Assembly (NCBI GenBank): GCA_963712955.1
Contig: CAVQKF010000011.1
Location: 1-64,000, forward strand
DNA length: 64,000 nt
Origin: DATFVJ01 sp963712955
GTDB lineage: Bacteria; Actinomycetota; Actinomycetes; Streptosporangiales; Streptosporangiaceae
Reading direction: 5' to 3'
In this document: positions 62,394 through 64,000 of the stretch, in pieces
Layout: every line of letters begins with the position of its first letter
Position numbering within the stretch: the stretch's first letter is position 1
Notes under the pieces: generated by a model
Told to the model about the DNA's origin: nothing
The model's input: only the letters and a program-made list of their open reading frames with translations
Databases searched by the model: none
Made by a program: the position numbers and the translations under genes

Positions 62394-62713
62394 CCGCTGC
62401 GCCACGTAATTGTCCGCGGGTGGGCCGTACTGGCAGCAGGGGGGACATCGCGGTGGCCAGATGTGAGAAAATCTCGATCAGCGTTGTGCAGTGTGGTCTG
62501 CGCGGTCCACGGGCGGTGAGATGGAGCGCGCAGGGCGGACATGCGTGGCGCATGGACTGACTCCTCGGACCGCGGGTAGCTTGTGCGGCAGGGGAGGTGG
62601 AACCGCCGGTGAAACTGCGGGTAAAGCCGTGGTCGAGACGCGGCGGGCCGCCGCGGCGCAGGCATCAGCCCGCGCCGGTGCGCAAGGCAGATGGATGGAG
62701 GCCGAGCCGACCG
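62394..62713. other. Intergenic region, no gene seen
   Basis: 320 bases between the guanylyltransferase and the FHA-MerR gene. No supported ORF, hairpin or repeat. It likely holds the downstream promoter. Confidence 0.4.
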
Positions 62714-63946
62714 ATGCCGAGCGTCTACTGCACGCAGTGCGGGAGCGCGAACCCCGAGGGTGCGCGCTTCTGTTCGCACTGCGGTAACCCGCTGACGTGG
62801 GGATCGCCGGGTGAGCAGGCGGGGGAGACCACGTCCATGATCTCCCTGGCCGGACCGGAGGCCCCCGAGGCCGAACCGGGCGAGGAGCTTGCCGCTGATC
62901 TGGCCGCGGCCGACGGCCTTCCCGCCGGAACGGCATTGCTGGTGGTGAGAAGGGGCCCGAACGCCGGAAGCAGGTTCCTGCTTGACAATGATCTCACTAC
63001 GGCGGGCCGTCACCCTGACAGCGACATCTTCCTCGATGATGTGACCGTGTCGCGCAGGCACGCCGAGTTCTACCGGCAGGGTGGCAACTTCACCGTGCGC
63101 GATGTCGGCAGTCTGAACGGCACGTACGTGAACCGTGAGCGCATCGAGGAAGCCATGCTGAACGGGGGAGATGAGGTCCAGGTGGGCAAATTCCGGCTCG
63201 TGTTCCTCGCGAGCCGGCGGCACAGTGAGAGCTGGCCTGCCGGCGGACGCATGAGTGCTCAGTCGGCACGGGCTTACTTCAGCATCGGCGAAGTGATTGC
63301 CCAGCTGCAGGGAGACTACGACGTCAGCGTCTCCAAGATCCGCTTTCTCGAATCGGAGGGGCTCATCGAGCCTGCCCGGTCGCCGTCCGGCTACCGGCGG
63401 TTCGGCCCGGCGGACATCGAGCGGCTGCGCTACATCCTGTCCGCGCAGCGGGATCACTATCTACCGCTCCGGGTGATCAAGGAGAAACTCGGTGCGATCG
63501 ATCGCGGTGACGATCCTGGCCCCCGGGCGGCGCTCGGATTGGTTGCCGAGGTCCCGCCCGACGAGGCTGGCATGGGCCCGGAGCTGCTCAGCCGCAGCGA
63601 GCTCGCCGCTGCCGCGGGCATCGGTGACGATGAGCTTGGCGAGCTTGAGGAGTTCGGCCTTGTCCGCCGGTCCGGGCGGCACTATGGCCCCGAGGCCCTG
63701 ACGGTGGCCAGGACCGCTGCCGGGCTTGGGCGGTTCGGCGTGGAGCCGAGGCACCTGCGTGCGATCAAGGCAGCCGCCGAGCGGGAGACGGCGCTCATCG
63801 ATCAGGTGGTCGCCCCGATGATGCGCCAGCGCAGCCTGGGCGCACGGGATCGGGCGGAAGAGACAGCGCGGGAGATCGCAGCGCTCACGCTGCGGCTGCA
63901 CACTGCGTTTCTTGAAGCCGGGCTGCGCACGGATCTAAGCCAATAG
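62714..63946 (+). CDS. Zinc-ribbon/FHA protein fused to MerR regulator (GarA-FtsR-like)
   Basis: 410 residues from ATG 62714. Zinc ribbon YCTQCGSANPEGARFCSHCG; a GETTS motif matching the phosphorylated Thr pair of GarA; FHA domain (TTAGRHPDSDIFLDDVTVSR RHAEF; GSLNGTYVNRERIEE). Then from about residue 180, MSAQSARAYFSIGEVIAQLQ, a MerR helix-turn-helix (VSKIRFLESEGLIEPARSPS GYRRF) and helical C-terminus. In M. tuberculosis these are separate neighbours, garA (Rv1827) and the MerR gene Rv1828 (FtsR family). GarA controls 2-oxoglutarate metabolism; FtsR activates ftsZ. The fusion may be real or caused by an indel near 63225. Confidence 0.85.
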   Translation: MPSVYCTQCGSANPEGARFCSHCGNPLTWGSPGEQAGETTSMISLAGPEAPEAEPGEELAADLAAADGLPAGTALLVVRRGPNAGSRFLLDNDLTTAGRHPDSDIFLDDVTVSRRHAEFYRQGGNFTVRDVGSLNGTYVNRERIEEAMLNGGDEVQVGKFRLVFLASRRHSESWPAGGRMSAQSARAYFSIGEVIAQLQGDYDVSVSKIRFLESEGLIEPARSPSGYRRFGPADIERLRYILSAQRDHYLPLRVIKEKLGAIDRGDDPGPRAALGLVAEVPPDEAGMGPELLSRSELAAAAGIGDDELGELEEFGLVRRSGRHYGPEALTVARTAAGLGRFGVEPRHLRAIKAAAERETALIDQVVAPMMRQRSLGARDRAEETAREIAALTLRLHTAFLEAGLRTDLSQ

Positions 63947-64000
63947 CGGGTGTACGTTGGCAAAGGGAGCGCCGGTAGGTGGGTGCCCGCAGCAGCGGAA

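Noticed and set aside
1..64000. tRNA, rRNA or CRISPR arrays
   Set aside because: I looked for GGTTCGA-type T-loops, conserved rRNA stretches and spaced repeats and saw none I could support.

Overview
This is a high-GC window from an actinobacterium. It has long G/C-biased codon-third-position ORFs, many GTG starts, purine-rich Shine-Dalgarno sites, and families typical of actinomycetes: DUF1918, DUF2993, Rv1733c-like, RafH-like, Acg-type nitroreductase, DosS/DosR-like, GarA/FtsR-like and an Rv1747-like FHA-ABC exporter. Genus cannot be fixed from sequence alone; mobile-element remnants resembling actinomycete integrative elements suggest a filamentous or soil actinomycete rather than a mycobacterium.

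Layout. 0-6 kb: acyl-CoA catabolism genes (enoyl-CoA hydratase, acyl-CoA dehydrogenase, HMG-CoA reductase-like, acyl-CoA ligase), the last three broken by frameshifts, with a DUF433/DUF5615 toxin-antitoxin pair embedded. 6-13 kb: an ADP-forming acyl-CoA synthetase/GNAT fusion and a degenerate paralogue, DUF1918, nitroreductase, YccF, a metallophosphoesterase remnant, DUF2993. 13-19 kb: a Ser/Thr kinase with a beta-propeller, divergent from an FHA-FHA-ABC exporter; carbonic anhydrase.

19.6-43.6 kb is the core of the window: a dense hypoxia/dormancy island. It carries a deazaflavin reductase, a RafH-type ribosome hibernation factor, a phosphoribosyltransferase-hydrolase fusion, a cytochrome b module, a group 3b-like [NiFe] hydrogenase (beta, gamma and delta genes on + and the large subunit plus its protease on -, about 7 kb apart), three CBS-BON proteins, A/V-type ATPase remnants, an Rv1733c-like membrane protein, a CBS-containing site-2 protease, two universal stress proteins, an Acg-type nitroreductase, a heme-GAF DosS-like kinase, a PPOX-fold protein and a DosR-like regulator. 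Nine 20-bp sites of the form RGGAC-N4-GYCCY or close variants sit in promoter regions across the island and plausibly tie it into one DosR-type regulon.

44-56 kb is an accessory region: a benzoate-CoA-ligase-like gene with an IS1380 element at its stop codon; a large serine recombinase split by a group II intron; a conjugation-protein remnant; a 43-residue membrane peptide; a BrnT/RHH toxin-antitoxin pair with a palindromic operator; a DUF6941 gene; an IS630 element carrying a passenger gene; and an Abi-like gene. 56-64 kb returns to chromosomal genes: LigD-type polymerase, P450, CDP-alcohol phosphatidyltransferase, a mannose-1-phosphate guanylyltransferase/pseudo-phosphomannomutase, and a zinc-ribbon/FHA/MerR fusion.

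An unusual number of otherwise conserved genes carry single-base frameshifts (more than 15 sites). This is either assembly indel error or real decay and must be kept in mind for every pseudogene call.
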